Shown here in pieces: positions 45,761-54,255 of a stretch of DNA of 64,000 nucleotides. Below the pieces are notes generated by a model that had not been told where the DNA came from, did not search any database, and was given only the letters and a program-made list of their open reading frames with translations. The position numbers were made by a program, and so were the translations under genes. The first letter of the stretch is position 1, and each line of letters begins with the position of its first letter. The stretch is taken from the NCBI RefSeq assembly GCF_028823665.1, contig NZ_JAPEHV010000002.1, positions 124,001 through 188,000 on the forward strand. Reading direction: 5' to 3'. The DNA comes from Microbacterium sp. C7(2022) (GTDB lineage Bacteria > Actinomycetota > Actinomycetes > Actinomycetales > Microbacteriaceae).

Positions 45761-46399
45761 ATGCGAATCACGAAATTCGAGCACGCAGCGCTGACCGTCG
45801 AGGCAGCCGGCCGCACGCTCGTCATCGATCCGGGCTCGTTCACGGCGCCGCTGATCGATCTCAGCGATGTCGTCGCGATCGTGCTCACGCACGAGCATCC
45901 CGATCATTGGACGCCCGAGCATCTGACCCGGTTGCTACATGCCTTCCCGGATGCTCCGATTTACGGTCCGCAGGGTGTTGCCGACGCCGCATCCGACTTC
46001 CCTGTGAACGTGGTCTCCCCCGGAGACGCGATCACCGTAGATCCCTTCCACCTCGAGTTCTTCGGCGGGCGTCACGCCGTCATTCACGAATCGATTCCTG
46101 TGATCGACAATGTGGGCGTGCTGGTCAACGACAGCCTCTACTACCCCGGCGACTCCTACGCCGTACCCGAGGGCCGCACCGTGGAAATGCTCGCAGCGCC
46201 CGTCGGGGCGCCGTGGTTGAAGATCGGCGAGGCCATGGATTTCGTGCTCGCGGTCGCCCCACGGCGCACGTTCGGGACGCACGATATGACGCTCTCCACG
46301 ATCGGTCGGCAGATGGGCCGAGCGCGGCTGAAGTGGGCGGTGGAACAGCACGGCGGTGAGTTCATCGAACTCGACCCCGGGGATAGCGCAGAAACGTAG
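45761..46399 (+). CDS. Metallo-beta-lactamase-fold hydrolase
   Basis: A 212-residue MBL-fold protein of the small UlaG/YcjY-like group. The metal motif is VLTHEHPDHW (HxHxDH variant with HEHPDH), with further ligands probable in GGRHAVIH, YYPGDSY and FGTHDM. Such proteins are cytoplasmic hydrolases of varied substrates; none can be named here. The start ATG has no clear ribosome site. It is monocistronic, with a hairpin after the stop. Confidence 0.88.
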   Translation: MRITKFEHAALTVEAAGRTLVIDPGSFTAPLIDLSDVVAIVLTHEHPDHWTPEHLTRLLHAFPDAPIYGPQGVADAASDFPVNVVSPGDAITVDPFHLEFFGGRHAVIHESIPVIDNVGVLVNDSLYYPGDSYAVPEGRTVEMLAAPVGAPWLKIGEAMDFVLAVAPRRTFGTHDMTLSTIGRQMGRARLKWAVEQHGGEFIELDPGDSAET

Positions 46400-46403
46400 A
46401 AAC

Positions 46404-46446
46404 GACGGCGGATGCCGCGCGGCTTCGACCCACGGCATCCGCCGTC
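46404..46446 (+). terminator. Hairpin after the MBL hydrolase gene
   Basis: A 14-bp perfect stem (GACGGCGGATGCCG and its complement) with a 15-base loop; no T-run. Confidence 0.6.
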
Positions 46447-46514
46447 TGTATGCGCGGCACACCAAGAGTGCACGTCGCAGTGCCACGACACTACCCGAGG
46501 CGCCTGCTGCTCGC

Positions 46515-46520
46515 TAGAGT
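46515..46520 (+). promoter_or_regulatory. Leaderless -10 element of the APH-like gene (TAGAGT)
   Basis: TAGAGT, gcacag, GTG at 46527. Confidence 0.5.
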
Positions 46521-46526
46521 GCACAG

Positions 46527-47441
46527 GTGCCGAATCGACCCCACGCCGAAGTCGCGATCGACGAGGCGCTGGTGCGCTCGTTGCTGGTCGCGCAGGGCGG
46601 TCTCGTGGTAACGGATGCCGCGACGGCTCACCTGAGTCGTGCCAGCTCCGGGTGGGACAACGAGATGTGGCGGGTGGGCGACCGCCTCGCCGTCCGTCTA
46701 CCACGTCGCGCGCGTGCCGCGCCGCTTATCCATCACGAGCACGCCGCGTTGCCAGAGATCGCCATCGCACTGCAGGCTGCCGGCGTCGAGGTGCCGGTGC
46801 CGTTGGTAAGAGGCGAACCATCAGCCGACTTTCCCTGGCCGTGGTCCGTTGTGCCCTGGTCGGAGGGCTGCCGTGCCATGGATCTTCCCCGTGGGACGCG
46901 CTCTTCTTGGGCAGCATCCCTCGCGCAGGCTCTGCTCGCGCTTCACCATGTCGCTCCCGATGATGCGCCGCAGAATGTCTTTCGTGGGCCTCCGCTTGAT
47001 ACTCGCGACGGCGACGTGACCCGGCGCATCCAGGAGTTGCATGCCTCGGGCGCGCTTTCTCGCGCGACCGCTCGGGCCGTTCGGGGCGTGTGGCGCGCGG
47101 GCATCGATGCTCCGACGTGGCCGCATCCGCCGGTGTGGATCCATGGGGATCTCCACCCCGGCAACCTGATCACCTCTCACGGCACGCTCGCGGCGATCAT
47201 CGATTTCGGGGATGTGACCGCGGGCGATCCTGCTTACGATCTCGCGGTGGCGTGGCTCACATTCGACGCTGCCGGGCGCGATCACTTCTGGCGCGCGCTC
47301 GGGAACGGCTACGATCCGTGCATCGAAACTCGGGCGCGAGCGTGGGCCGCCGTAATCTGCGTCATGTTGCTCACGCACAGCGACGACAACCCGGACTATG
47401 CGGCACTCGGCGCCGAAGCGCTGGGCGAAGTGCTCGCATAG
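46527..47441 (+). CDS. Aminoglycoside phosphotransferase-family kinase
   Basis: A 304-residue protein-kinase-like fold of the APH/ChoK family. The nucleotide site begins SRASSGWDNEMWRVGDRLAVRLPRR in pattern, with Arg where many have Lys. The catalytic loop is WIHGDLHPGNL and the metal motif IIDFGDVTAGDPAYDLA. These kinases phosphorylate small molecules such as sugars, amines or antibiotics; resistance should not be assumed. The GTG fits the -10 spacing. Its coding end contains a large inverted repeat facing ptsH. Confidence 0.88.
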   Translation: MPNRPHAEVAIDEALVRSLLVAQGGLVVTDAATAHLSRASSGWDNEMWRVGDRLAVRLPRRARAAPLIHHEHAALPEIAIALQAAGVEVPVPLVRGEPSADFPWPWSVVPWSEGCRAMDLPRGTRSSWAASLAQALLALHHVAPDDAPQNVFRGPPLDTRDGDVTRRIQELHASGALSRATARAVRGVWRAGIDAPTWPHPPVWIHGDLHPGNLITSHGTLAAIIDFGDVTAGDPAYDLAVAWLTFDAAGRDHFWRALGNGYDPCIETRARAWAAVICVMLLTHSDDNPDYAALGAEALGEVLA

Positions 47442-47447
47442 TCCGGG
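47390..47447. terminator. Large hairpin spanning the APH-like gene end
   Basis: A perfect 13-bp inverted repeat (47390-47402 with 47435-47447) continued by 5 bp (47403-47407 with 47429-47433) after one bulged base. It covers the last 18 codons and stop of the APH-like gene and lies six bases from the ptsH stop. Confidence 0.55.
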
Positions 47448-47453
47448 TGTGTG

Positions 47454-47723
47454 TTACTCGGCGTCGAGATCGGTTTCTAACAGGGCGACAAGTTCGTCAA
47501 GCGCCTGTTCGGCACCCTCGCCGTCGGCCTTCAACGTGACGACGGTGCCCTTCGATGCGCCCAGCCCCATCAGTGACAGGATGCTGCCGGCATTGAGGTC
47601 GGGTCCGCCTTCGGCGGCGATCGTGACGGGTACCGGCTTTTCTTGCACGGCCTTCACGAAAAGCTTCGCTGGTCGCGCGTGAAGCCCAGAGCTGCTCGCG
47701 ATGGTTGCGGTGCGTTCTGCCAT
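47454..47723 (-). CDS. ptsH: Phosphocarrier protein HPr
   Basis: An 89-residue PTS phosphocarrier. The phosphorylated His15 lies in SSSGLHARPAKLF; the regulatory Ser region SILSLMGLGA (Ser47) is conserved in sequence, though no HPr kinase is known in Actinobacteria. It passes phosphate from Enzyme I to FruA. The ATG at 47723 follows gaaggagac. It lies 17 bases after fruA and is the last gene of the fructose operon. Enzyme I (ptsI) is not in the window. Confidence 0.96.
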   Translation of the reverse strand: MAERTATIASSSGLHARPAKLFVKAVQEKPVPVTIAAEGGPDLNAGSILSLMGLGASKGTVVTLKADGEGAEQALDELVALLETDLDAE

Positions 47724-47740
47724 TTCTGTCTCCTTCTCAG

Positions 47741-49801
47741 TCATGCCGCGGCCGGAACGGCTTCGGCTTCGAGTGCGGGCGTCTTGCGCACGGCCCACTT
47801 CTTCAACGCGACCACGGCGAAGGCACTCACGACGGTTCCGGCGAGGATCGCCACGACGAAGCCCCAGAAGGGTTTGATCGCGAACCAGACGAACACGCCG
47901 CCGTGGGGCGCAAGGGACTGCACGCTGAACGCCATGCTCAGCGCTCCGGTGACCGCACCGCCGAGCATGGACGCTGGAATCACGCGTAACGGGTCGGCTG
48001 CGGCGAACGGAATCGCTCCTTCGCTGATGAACGCGGCGCCGAGGAGCCATGCGGCCTTACCGTTCTCGCGTTCCACCTGCGGGAACAGCGGTCGCGCCAA
48101 CACCGTCGACGCGAGTGCCATGGCCAGCGGCGGGACCATCCCCGCAGCCATAACGGCCGCCATGATCAGATACGGCGTGGAGTTCTGTGCCGAGACCTCG
48201 GCAAGACCTGCAACAGCGAACGCGTACGCCACCTTGTTGATCGGGCCACCGAGGTCAAAGCACATCATGAGCCCCAGCACGACACCGACGGCGATGATTC
48301 CGGACGTGCCGGCGAGATCATTCAGCCACACCGTCAGCCACTCCATGAGGGTGGCGATCGGGCGCCCGAGGAAGAGAATCATCAGACCGGATGCCACGAT
48401 GCCGGCCAGCAACGGAATGATCACCACGGGCATCAGCCCTCGCAACCACTGCGGGACGCGCCACGACGCGATCCACCACGCGGTTACACCGGCGAGCAGA
48501 CCACCGACGATGCCGCCGATGAACCCTGCATTCATGAGTGCCGCGACAGCACCCGCGACAAACCCGGGAGCAATACCCGGTCGATCGGCAATCGCAAACG
48601 CGATGTACCCCGCGAGAGCGGACACGAGGAAGCCCATCGATGTGGCGCCGATCATGAAGAACACCGAGCCCAAGTACTGCCCGAGCGGCCCGAAGTCACT
48701 CGTGATGTTCTCGGTCGGTAGATCCCACAGGGAGTTCTGCACGATCACGTTCGCGGCGTTGTCGGTGACCTGGTAGCCGCCGAACAGGAAGCCGAGCGCA
48801 ATCAGCAAACCACCGCCGGCGACGAACGGGATCATGTAGCTGACGCCGGTGAGCAGGATGCGCTGAATGCGAGAGCCCCATGACGGCTGCTCCCCCGTAC
48901 TACCGGGTGCTGCGGATGCAGCGGCATCGCCGCTCACACGCACGGCTGCGGGATTGTTGGCTGCGGCGACCGCCTCAGCGATAAGCGCATCGGGGTGCTC
49001 GATCCCGCGTTTCACGCCAGAGCGCACCACGGGCTTGCCCGCAAATCGGCTCAGCTCACGCACGTCCACATCGGTAGCGAAGATCACCGCGTCCGCGGCT
49101 TCGATCTGCTCCTGCGGGAGTGCCTGATAGCCGCTTGACCCCTGCGGCTCGACGACCAGATCAACGCCAGACTTCTTGCCGGCTGCCGTGAGCGCGTCGG
49201 CAGCCATGAAGGTGTGGGCAATTCCTGTGGCGCAGGATGTCACCGCGACGATGCGCGCCGGTCGACCGTCCACGCTGAGCGCCGAGGGCACATCGACGGC
49301 AGGGATCGAGGCTTCCTGCGCAGCGGGCGCATCGGAGGGCGCTGCTTCAGCTTCACCAATCGCGACGCGTACGATCGACACAACCTCTTCAGCCGTCCCC
49401 GCGGCCCGAAGACCGGACGTGAAGTCGTCCTGCATGAGGCTACGCGCGAGCTTCGACAGCACAGCGAGGTGCTCCTCCGCCGCGTCGGCGGGCGCAGCGA
49501 TCAGGAACACCAGATCGGCCGGCCCATCGTCGGCGCCGAACGCCACGCCCGGTGACAGGCGTGCGAACGCGAGCGATGCCTCAGTCACCGCGGCGCTCTT
49601 CGCATGCGGGATGGCGATTCCGCCGGGGAGACCGGTTTCGTCCTTTTCTTCTCGCGCCCACGCGTCGGCGAACAACGCTTCTGCGTCGGTCGCGCGTCCT
49701 TCGTCGACGACGCGCGCTGCCAGGGCACGGATGACGGCTGCTTTGTCGTCTCCGAGCGCGGCGTCCAGGCTCACCAAGCCTGGTGTGATGGTGTGTGACA
49801 T
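47741..49801 (-). CDS. fruA: PTS fructose transporter subunit IIABC
   Basis: A 686-residue fusion that imports fructose and phosphorylates it to fructose 1-phosphate. EIIA (about 1-150) has the active His66 in GGIAIPHAKSA. EIIB (about 180-285) has the active Cys190 in VAVTSCATGIAHTFMAA. EIIC (about 315-670) has nine or so membrane helices and the loop DPLRVIPASMLGG. The order A-B-C in one chain is usual for Actinobacteria. It is 24 bases after fruK and 17 bases before ptsH. Confidence 0.96.
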   Translation of the reverse strand: MSHTITPGLVSLDAALGDDKAAVIRALAARVVDEGRATDAEALFADAWAREEKDETGLPGGIAIPHAKSAAVTEASLAFARLSPGVAFGADDGPADLVFLIAAPADAAEEHLAVLSKLARSLMQDDFTSGLRAAGTAEEVVSIVRVAIGEAEAAPSDAPAAQEASIPAVDVPSALSVDGRPARIVAVTSCATGIAHTFMAADALTAAGKKSGVDLVVEPQGSSGYQALPQEQIEAADAVIFATDVDVRELSRFAGKPVVRSGVKRGIEHPDALIAEAVAAANNPAAVRVSGDAAASAAPGSTGEQPSWGSRIQRILLTGVSYMIPFVAGGGLLIALGFLFGGYQVTDNAANVIVQNSLWDLPTENITSDFGPLGQYLGSVFFMIGATSMGFLVSALAGYIAFAIADRPGIAPGFVAGAVAALMNAGFIGGIVGGLLAGVTAWWIASWRVPQWLRGLMPVVIIPLLAGIVASGLMILFLGRPIATLMEWLTVWLNDLAGTSGIIAVGVVLGLMMCFDLGGPINKVAYAFAVAGLAEVSAQNSTPYLIMAAVMAAGMVPPLAMALASTVLARPLFPQVERENGKAAWLLGAAFISEGAIPFAAADPLRVIPASMLGGAVTGALSMAFSVQSLAPHGGVFVWFAIKPFWGFVVAILAGTVVSAFAVVALKKWAVRKTPALEAEAVPAAA

Positions 49802-49825
49802 GGCTACTCCGATTGTCAGCGGTGG

Positions 49826-50779
49826 TCAAAGCGACGTGATCGGCACGTCGCCGGGTGGAAGATCAGAGGGTGCGGGAGGTTGGGTGCCGGGCAGTGATGC
49901 CGCCGCAGCCCCGTACCGGATCGCATTGGCGAGGCACTCCCCACCATCTCGCCCGGCGAGGTCGGCGAGCAGGAAACCCGCGAGGGAACTGTCGCCCGCA
50001 CCAACGGTGCTGGCGACGGTGATCGCCGGCGGCCGCCCAAACCACGCCTGGTCAGCCCGCACGAGAGCGGCGCCTGCGGCACCGAGGGTCACCAGCGCTG
50101 CCCGTGCACCATGCGGCACGACACGTGATGCAAGCACCTTGGCGTGATCGGCCGCGGCGCGCCCTGTGAGGTCGGTTGCGAAAGGAACACCCACGAGATC
50201 GGCGAGCTCGTCCTCGTTCGGCTTGATCAAGTCCGGACGTCCGTGCGCGACGACGTGACGCAGCGGCGCACCGGAGGCATCCACTGCAATGAGTGGCGCC
50301 CGCCCGCCATGGGCCTCGCGTACGGCAACGATCACGCGCGTATAGAAGTCCTCCCCTGCTCCGGGCGGGAGGGAGCCGGCCAACACGAGCCACCTCGCGT
50401 CGACGCATGCGTCGACGGTGGATCGCAGCAACTCGTCTGCCGTCGCTTCCGCCATCGGCGCGCCAGGAAGGTTGACTTTCGTGGTCGTCCCCAACGGATC
50501 TGTGAGTGTCAAGTTGACACGCGCATGTGACTGAGCGGCCACCACTCGCGTGGCGAGACCGGTAGCAGAAACGACCGCGCTGAAGGGGTCCGAGGGGGCA
50601 AGCGGCAGCACCGCGAGAGCTGGCGTCCCGGCTGCGGCGATCACGCGAGCAACGTTGATGCCCTTTCCGCCGGCGTCCTCTCGCCCGCTCAGCGCCGTTT
50701 GCACCTCGCCGGGGGCGAGGGAGTTGCCCAGGGCGAGCGCGCGGTCCCACGAGGGATTGGCTGTGAGAGTGACAATCAT
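49826..50779 (-). CDS. fruK: 1-phosphofructokinase
   Basis: A 317-residue PfkB-family sugar kinase that converts fructose 1-phosphate to fructose 1,6-bisphosphate. Signatures are VTLTANPSWDRAL at the N-terminus, GGKGINVARV, LAGSLPPG and the anion-hole/catalytic motif GAGDSSLAGF. The placement next to fruA fixes the specificity. It overlaps the fruR stop by four bases, so regulator and kinase are translationally coupled. Confidence 0.95.
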   Translation of the reverse strand: MIVTLTANPSWDRALALGNSLAPGEVQTALSGREDAGGKGINVARVIAAAGTPALAVLPLAPSDPFSAVVSATGLATRVVAAQSHARVNLTLTDPLGTTTKVNLPGAPMAEATADELLRSTVDACVDARWLVLAGSLPPGAGEDFYTRVIVAVREAHGGRAPLIAVDASGAPLRHVVAHGRPDLIKPNEDELADLVGVPFATDLTGRAAADHAKVLASRVVPHGARAALVTLGAAGAALVRADQAWFGRPPAITVASTVGAGDSSLAGFLLADLAGRDGGECLANAIRYGAAAASLPGTQPPAPSDLPPGDVPITSL

Positions 50780-51552
50780 GCGACCCAGACCTCCACATCG
50801 GCGTCGTGAAGCGCCGCCGCGAGCGCGGCGCCTGGCGCGGCATCCGTGACCAACACATCGATGTCGCTCAGCGATGCGAACCCGACGAGCAACTCCGCAT
50901 CCTGCTTTTCGCGGTCAGCGACCACCACGACGCGGCGAGCGGAGCGGACGATAGCCCGTTTGACCGCGGCTTCGTCAGGGTCGGGAGTACTACAGCCAAA
51001 CTGCGCAGAGATGCCGTTCGTGCCCACGAACGCAACGTCGGGGCGTAGCGACTCGATCGCACGTACCGTCTCGGATCCCACGGCAGCGCCGGTAACACCC
51101 CTCACTCGCCCACCGATCAGGCTGAGAGTCGCGGCAGGTGCATTCGACAGGGTGAGGGCGAGCGAAAGTGCATGCGTGACGACCTCGACACCCGGGCCGA
51201 GGCTCGGTGCCGCCTCACTCGCGACGGCATCCGTCGTCGTGCCGGCATCGAAGAAGACCGACCCACGAAAAGACGGCGACAACGCAGCGGCGGCGCGGCG
51301 TGCGATCCGCTGCTTGGCAACGCCGTGCTGGCCGCGACGCTCGAGCAGCGTCGGCTCGAGCGTGCTCGAACGTTGAGGGGCGACCGCTCCCCCGTGCACA
51401 CGACGGAGCAGGCCGGCGCGCTCGAGTTGATCGAGGTCGCGGCGAATGGTCTCGGTCGTCACGTCGAAATCGCGTGCGAGCGCGACCACGCTCACTCGGC
51501 TGGTCTCAGCGAGTTGCGCCTGAATGCGGCTCTGTCGCTCCGTTGCGTACAC
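50776..51552 (-). CDS. fruR: DeoR-family repressor of the fructose PTS operon
   Basis: A 258-residue DeoR/GlpR-type regulator. The helix-turn-helix (about residues 15-55) reads VSVVALARDFDVTTETIRRDLDQLE in pattern and is followed by the wing LRRVHGGAV. The C-terminal sugar-phosphate domain has FFDAGTTTDAVAS and VGTNGIS. Fructose 1-phosphate is the probable effector by analogy. The GTG at 51552 is preferred to one at 51561 because gaaggg is eight bases away and homologues begin with a start then YATERQ. It is first in the operon and probably represses itself. Confidence 0.92.
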   Translation of the reverse strand: MYATERQSRIQAQLAETSRVSVVALARDFDVTTETIRRDLDQLERAGLLRRVHGGAVAPQRSSTLEPTLLERRGQHGVAKQRIARRAAAALSPSFRGSVFFDAGTTTDAVASEAAPSLGPGVEVVTHALSLALTLSNAPAATLSLIGGRVRGVTGAAVGSETVRAIESLRPDVAFVGTNGISAQFGCSTPDPDEAAVKRAIVRSARRVVVVADREKQDAELLVGFASLSDIDVLVTDAAPGAALAAALHDADVEVWVA

Positions 51553-51579
51553 GTGGAACACCCTTCATCGGATTCCCAC

Positions 51580-51608
51580 ACGCTACAACACAAAGCAAGT
51601 CAAAACAA
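51580..51608 (-). promoter_or_regulatory. Promoter of the fruR-fruK-fruA-ptsH operon
   Basis: Minus strand -35 TTGTTT (51608-51603), 17-base spacer, -10 TAGCGT (51585-51580). The leader is about 20 bases and ends with gaaggg. Confidence 0.5.
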
Positions 51609-51629
51609 GCAATAACAACAGAAAAGCAA
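51593..51629 (-). promoter_or_regulatory. Candidate FruR operator: three TTGCTT repeats
   Basis: On the minus strand TTGCTT occurs at 51629-51624, 51612-51607 and 51598-51593 in an AT-rich island. One copy lies in the spacer and one overlaps the -35 box, a layout suited to repression. Confidence 0.5.
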
Positions 51630-51631
51630 AC

Positions 51632-52393
51632 CTATGGAAGATACTCCCCGCCGACGTCGCCATAAAGCCAGATCTCGGCTGCGTCTGCTCGCACGAACAC
51701 TCGGATCACTGAGCCCTCGGGCAGGGACGGATCGGGGCTCGGCATGGCGCCGTCGAAGAATCCGCCCGCCCCAATGGCCACATCGAGCACCGGGTCCAAC
51801 CCCTGCGTTTCGCACGAAGCTCCCGCAACACCCGACTCGTCAGGCACGGCGGCGATGTTCACCACCAACGCGCAATGGATGCCAGGTTCTGTCTCGACCA
51901 GCCACACCTGGAGGTCCCCGATGCTCTCGTAGCCCCGATAGTTCGTGCCGCCGGTGCCCCACGCGTTGATCTGCTCCACCAGGGCGGCGGAAGGCTCCGC
52001 ATCGGTCGCCGCCAGCACGAAGTCTGCGCGCGCCTGACCCGCCGAGATCCATGCACCACCAGCAAGCACGCCCACGGTGACGCCGAGCGCCCCCGCCGCC
52101 ACAAGCATCCACGGGCGGATCCGGCCCCGCACATTTGGGCGTCCATCCACCGCGCGCGCGCTCGAGACGGGCTCGGCTTGTGACGGAATGCGCAGCGGGC
52201 TATCGAGAGAGATCTGCGGGCCCGGCCGCGACGGGGCATCAAGAGCACTCGCTACGCCCGCCGTCGACTGCTCCAACTCTTCGAGGCGAGCTTGCGCATG
52301 CGGATCGTTACCAATGTCCGCATTCGGCCCGTACGCGCGTGCTCGAAGCGTTGCGAGCTCGTCATCCGGGCCGGATCCGCTCTCGGAGGCCAT
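51632..52393 (-). CDS. Uncharacterised single-pass membrane protein
   Basis: A 253-residue protein not assigned to a named family. Residues 1-93 are hydrophilic, acidic and Pro/Ser-rich, likely cytoplasmic. One membrane helix spans about 96-118 (PWMLVAAGALGVTVGVLAGG), and residues 120-253 form an outside domain with two cysteines only in the stretch from HCALVV to SCETQG, possibly a disulfide. It ends in acidic IWLYGDVGGEYLP. The ATG at 52393 lies five bases after CATAAT on the minus strand. It sits behind the fru promoter on the same strand but is read away from the operator as a separate gene. Confidence 0.75.
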   Translation of the reverse strand: MASESGSGPDDELATLRARAYGPNADIGNDPHAQARLEELEQSTAGVASALDAPSRPGPQISLDSPLRIPSQAEPVSSARAVDGRPNVRGRIRPWMLVAAGALGVTVGVLAGGAWISAGQARADFVLAATDAEPSAALVEQINAWGTGGTNYRGYESIGDLQVWLVETEPGIHCALVVNIAAVPDESGVAGASCETQGLDPVLDVAIGAGGFFDGAMPSPDPSLPEGSVIRVFVRADAAEIWLYGDVGGEYLP

Positions 52394-52451
52394 GGTCCAT
52401 TATGGAGCGGTAGGCCACACGCAGACGCGGTTGTTGTGCCGAAAACATGAA

Positions 52452-52480
52452 CTCCTCCGACTCACAAGGAGTCAGAGGAG
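52452..52480 (-). terminator. Terminator of tRNA-Gln
   Basis: A 12-base-pair stem with one mismatch (CTCCTC...GAGGAG) and a 5-base loop, seven bases beyond the tRNA 3' end on the minus strand, followed by TTCATGTTTTC. Confidence 0.7.
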
Positions 52481-52486
52481 TGCTTG

Positions 52487-52558
52487 CTGGGGTACCTGGA
52501 CTCGAACCAAGAACAACGGAACCAGAAACCGCCGTGTTGCCAATTACACCATACCCCA
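52487..52558 (-). tRNA. tRNA-Gln(CTG)
   Basis: A 72-base gene on the minus strand. The acceptor TGGGGTA pairs with TACCCCA, the loop TTCTGGT gives CTG (reads CAG), and the T-arm is GGTTCGAGTCC. The discriminator is G and CCA is not encoded. It lies 74 bases downstream of gltX on the same strand. Confidence 0.95.
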
Positions 52559-52632
52559 AGGCAGTTCAGCCAAGGCCGTGCCGAAGATCGAGTCTAGACG
52601 ACGATCCGGCCCTTGCCAAACTGAGCCTCGCG

Positions 52633-54147
52633 TCAGGACTCGCGGTCTGCAAGCGCCCGCAGCCGGCGCAACGTCGTGCTCTTACCGAGCAACTCCATCG
52701 ATTCGAAGAGCGGGGGTGACACCCGACGTCCGCTGAGCGCGACACGCAGCGGCCCGAACGCCACGCGCGGCTTGAGGCCCAATCCATCAATGAGGGCCGC
52801 CGACAACGCTGCCTGCGCGGACTCAGTGCCGAAACTCGCTTCATCGACGGATTCCAGAGCGCCTATCGACGCCTGCAGCACGTCCTCCGTGTTCGCCGGC
52901 AGCGACGACAACGCGTCCTCGGCGTAGACGATGTCGTCGGTGAACAGGAAGCCAAGCATTCCTGGCGCATCGCCGAGCAGTTGCATCCGCTCTTGAACGA
53001 GAGGCGCCGCGGCACCCAGCATCGCCTGTTGCTCGGGCGTGGGGATTGCATCGATGACCCCGGCCTGTGCAAGGTAGGGCACGAGGCGCGCAACGAACTC
53101 CCCAGAATCCAGCATGCGCACATGATCACCGTTGATCGACTCCGCCTTCTTCTGGTCGAAGCGCGCAGGATTCGGATTCACGTCGGCAATATCGAAGGCT
53201 GCGACCAGTTCATCCAACGAGAAGATGTCCCGATCGTGACTGATCGACCAGCCGAGCAGCGCGAGGTAGTTGAGAAGACCCTCGCGAATGAAGCCGCGTT
53301 CACGCTGAAGGAACAAGTCGGCTTTCGGATCCCGCTTGGAGAGCTTCTTGTTTCCCACTTCGCCCAACACGAGCGGCATGTGGGCGAAACGCGGCACGAA
53401 GGTGGTGACACCCGCATCGATCAGGGCGCTGTACAGCGCGAGCTGACGGGCGGTAGACGGCATGAGGTCTTCACCGCGAATCACGTGGGTGATCCCCATC
53501 AGCGCGTCATCAACCGGGTTCACGAACGGGTAGAGGGGCACTCCCCCCGCACGAACCAGCACGAAGTCCGGGAATGATCCGGCCGGGAACGTCACCTCGC
53601 CGCGGATCAGATCCACGTATGTGAGGTCTTCGTCGGGTACACGCAGCCGCCATGCGGGCTCCCTACCCTCTGCTCTGAACGCGGCCTTCTGATCCTCGGT
53701 GAGATCGCGGTCGTAGTTGTCGTAGCCGAGCTGCTTTGCGCGGCCATTGGCCTCGTTTCGCGCGTCAATCTCAGCAGCGGTCGAGTAGCTCTCGTACACG
53801 GCACCCGTGGCCTTGAGCTTCTCCAGCACGTCGAGATGGAGGTCGTGGCGCTGTGACTGCCGGTAGGGAGCGTGCGGCCCACCGACCTCCACACCCTCAT
53901 CCCAGTCGATCTCCAACCACCGCAGCGCGTCGAGCAACTGCTGATAGCTCTCTTCACTGTCTCGCGCGGCGTCCGTGTCTTCGATACGGAAGACAAGCTT
54001 CCCGCCGTGGTGACGGGCGTAGGCCCAGTTGAACAGCACGGTGCGAATGAGGCCGACGTGCGGAAGGCCCGTAGGAGAAGGGCAGAAGCGGACCCGAATA
54101 TCGGAGCCGGTCGCCTCGGTGGTGCGGGGATCGGGTGAAGAAGTCAT
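52633..54147 (-). CDS. gltX: Glutamyl-tRNA synthetase
   Basis: A 504-residue class I synthetase. The HIGH motif appears as [11 protein letters not shown] and the KMSKS motif as KKLSKRDP. The catalytic core continues with [14 protein letters not shown] and [11 protein letters not shown]. The C-terminal anticodon domain is present. In Actinobacteria it usually charges both tRNA-Glu and tRNA-Gln, with GatCAB amidating the latter. The ATG at 54147 is preferred over an opening to 54192 that lacks homology; TAGAAT lies eight bases upstream. It is divergent from padR. Confidence 0.95.
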   Translation of the reverse strand: MTSSPDPRTTEATGSDIRVRFCPSPTGLPHVGLIRTVLFNWAYARHHGGKLVFRIEDTDAARDSEESYQQLLDALRWLEIDWDEGVEVGGPHAPYRQSQRHDLHLDVLEKLKATGAVYESYSTAAEIDARNEANGRAKQLGYDNYDRDLTEDQKAAFRAEGREPAWRLRVPDEDLTYVDLIRGEVTFPAGSFPDFVLVRAGGVPLYPFVNPVDDALMGITHVIRGEDLMPSTARQLALYSALIDAGVTTFVPRFAHMPLVLGEVGNKKLSKRDPKADLFLQRERGFIREGLLNYLALLGWSISHDRDIFSLDELVAAFDIADVNPNPARFDQKKAESINGDHVRMLDSGEFVARLVPYLAQAGVIDAIPTPEQQAMLGAAAPLVQERMQLLGDAPGMLGFLFTDDIVYAEDALSSLPANTEDVLQASIGALESVDEASFGTESAQAALSAALIDGLGLKPRVAFGPLRVALSGRRVSPPLFESMELLGKSTTLRRLRALADRES

Positions 54148-54175
54148 CGTCGGCAATTCTACGTGCGGTGACCCC

Positions 54176-54205
54176 TTGACAACCGCGCACATCGCGCGCT
54201 ATACA
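54176..54205 (+). promoter_or_regulatory. Promoter of the padR-sulfatase-MFS operon
   Basis: -35 TTGACA (54176-54181), 18-base spacer, -10 TATACA (54200-54205). This is the closest match to the housekeeping consensus in the window; the start point is expected near 54212. Confidence 0.65.
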
Positions 54206-54216
54206 ACTTGTTACAT

Positions 54217-54232
54217 ATGTGTATCTGCACAT
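54217..54232 (+). promoter_or_regulatory. PadR-type operator ATGT-N8-ACAT
   Basis: ATGT (54217-54220), eight bases, ACAT (54229-54232), the classic PadR half-site spacing. It lies a few bases after the expected transcription start of the gene for a PadR protein, so autorepression is likely. Confidence 0.65.
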
Positions 54233-54255
54233 AGCTCGATGACGAGGAGAGAGCG

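Noticed and set aside
46527..47441. APH-like gene considered as an antibiotic-resistance determinant
   Set aside because: Only the general kinase fold is seen; it lies in core gene context with no mobile element, so resistance cannot be claimed.
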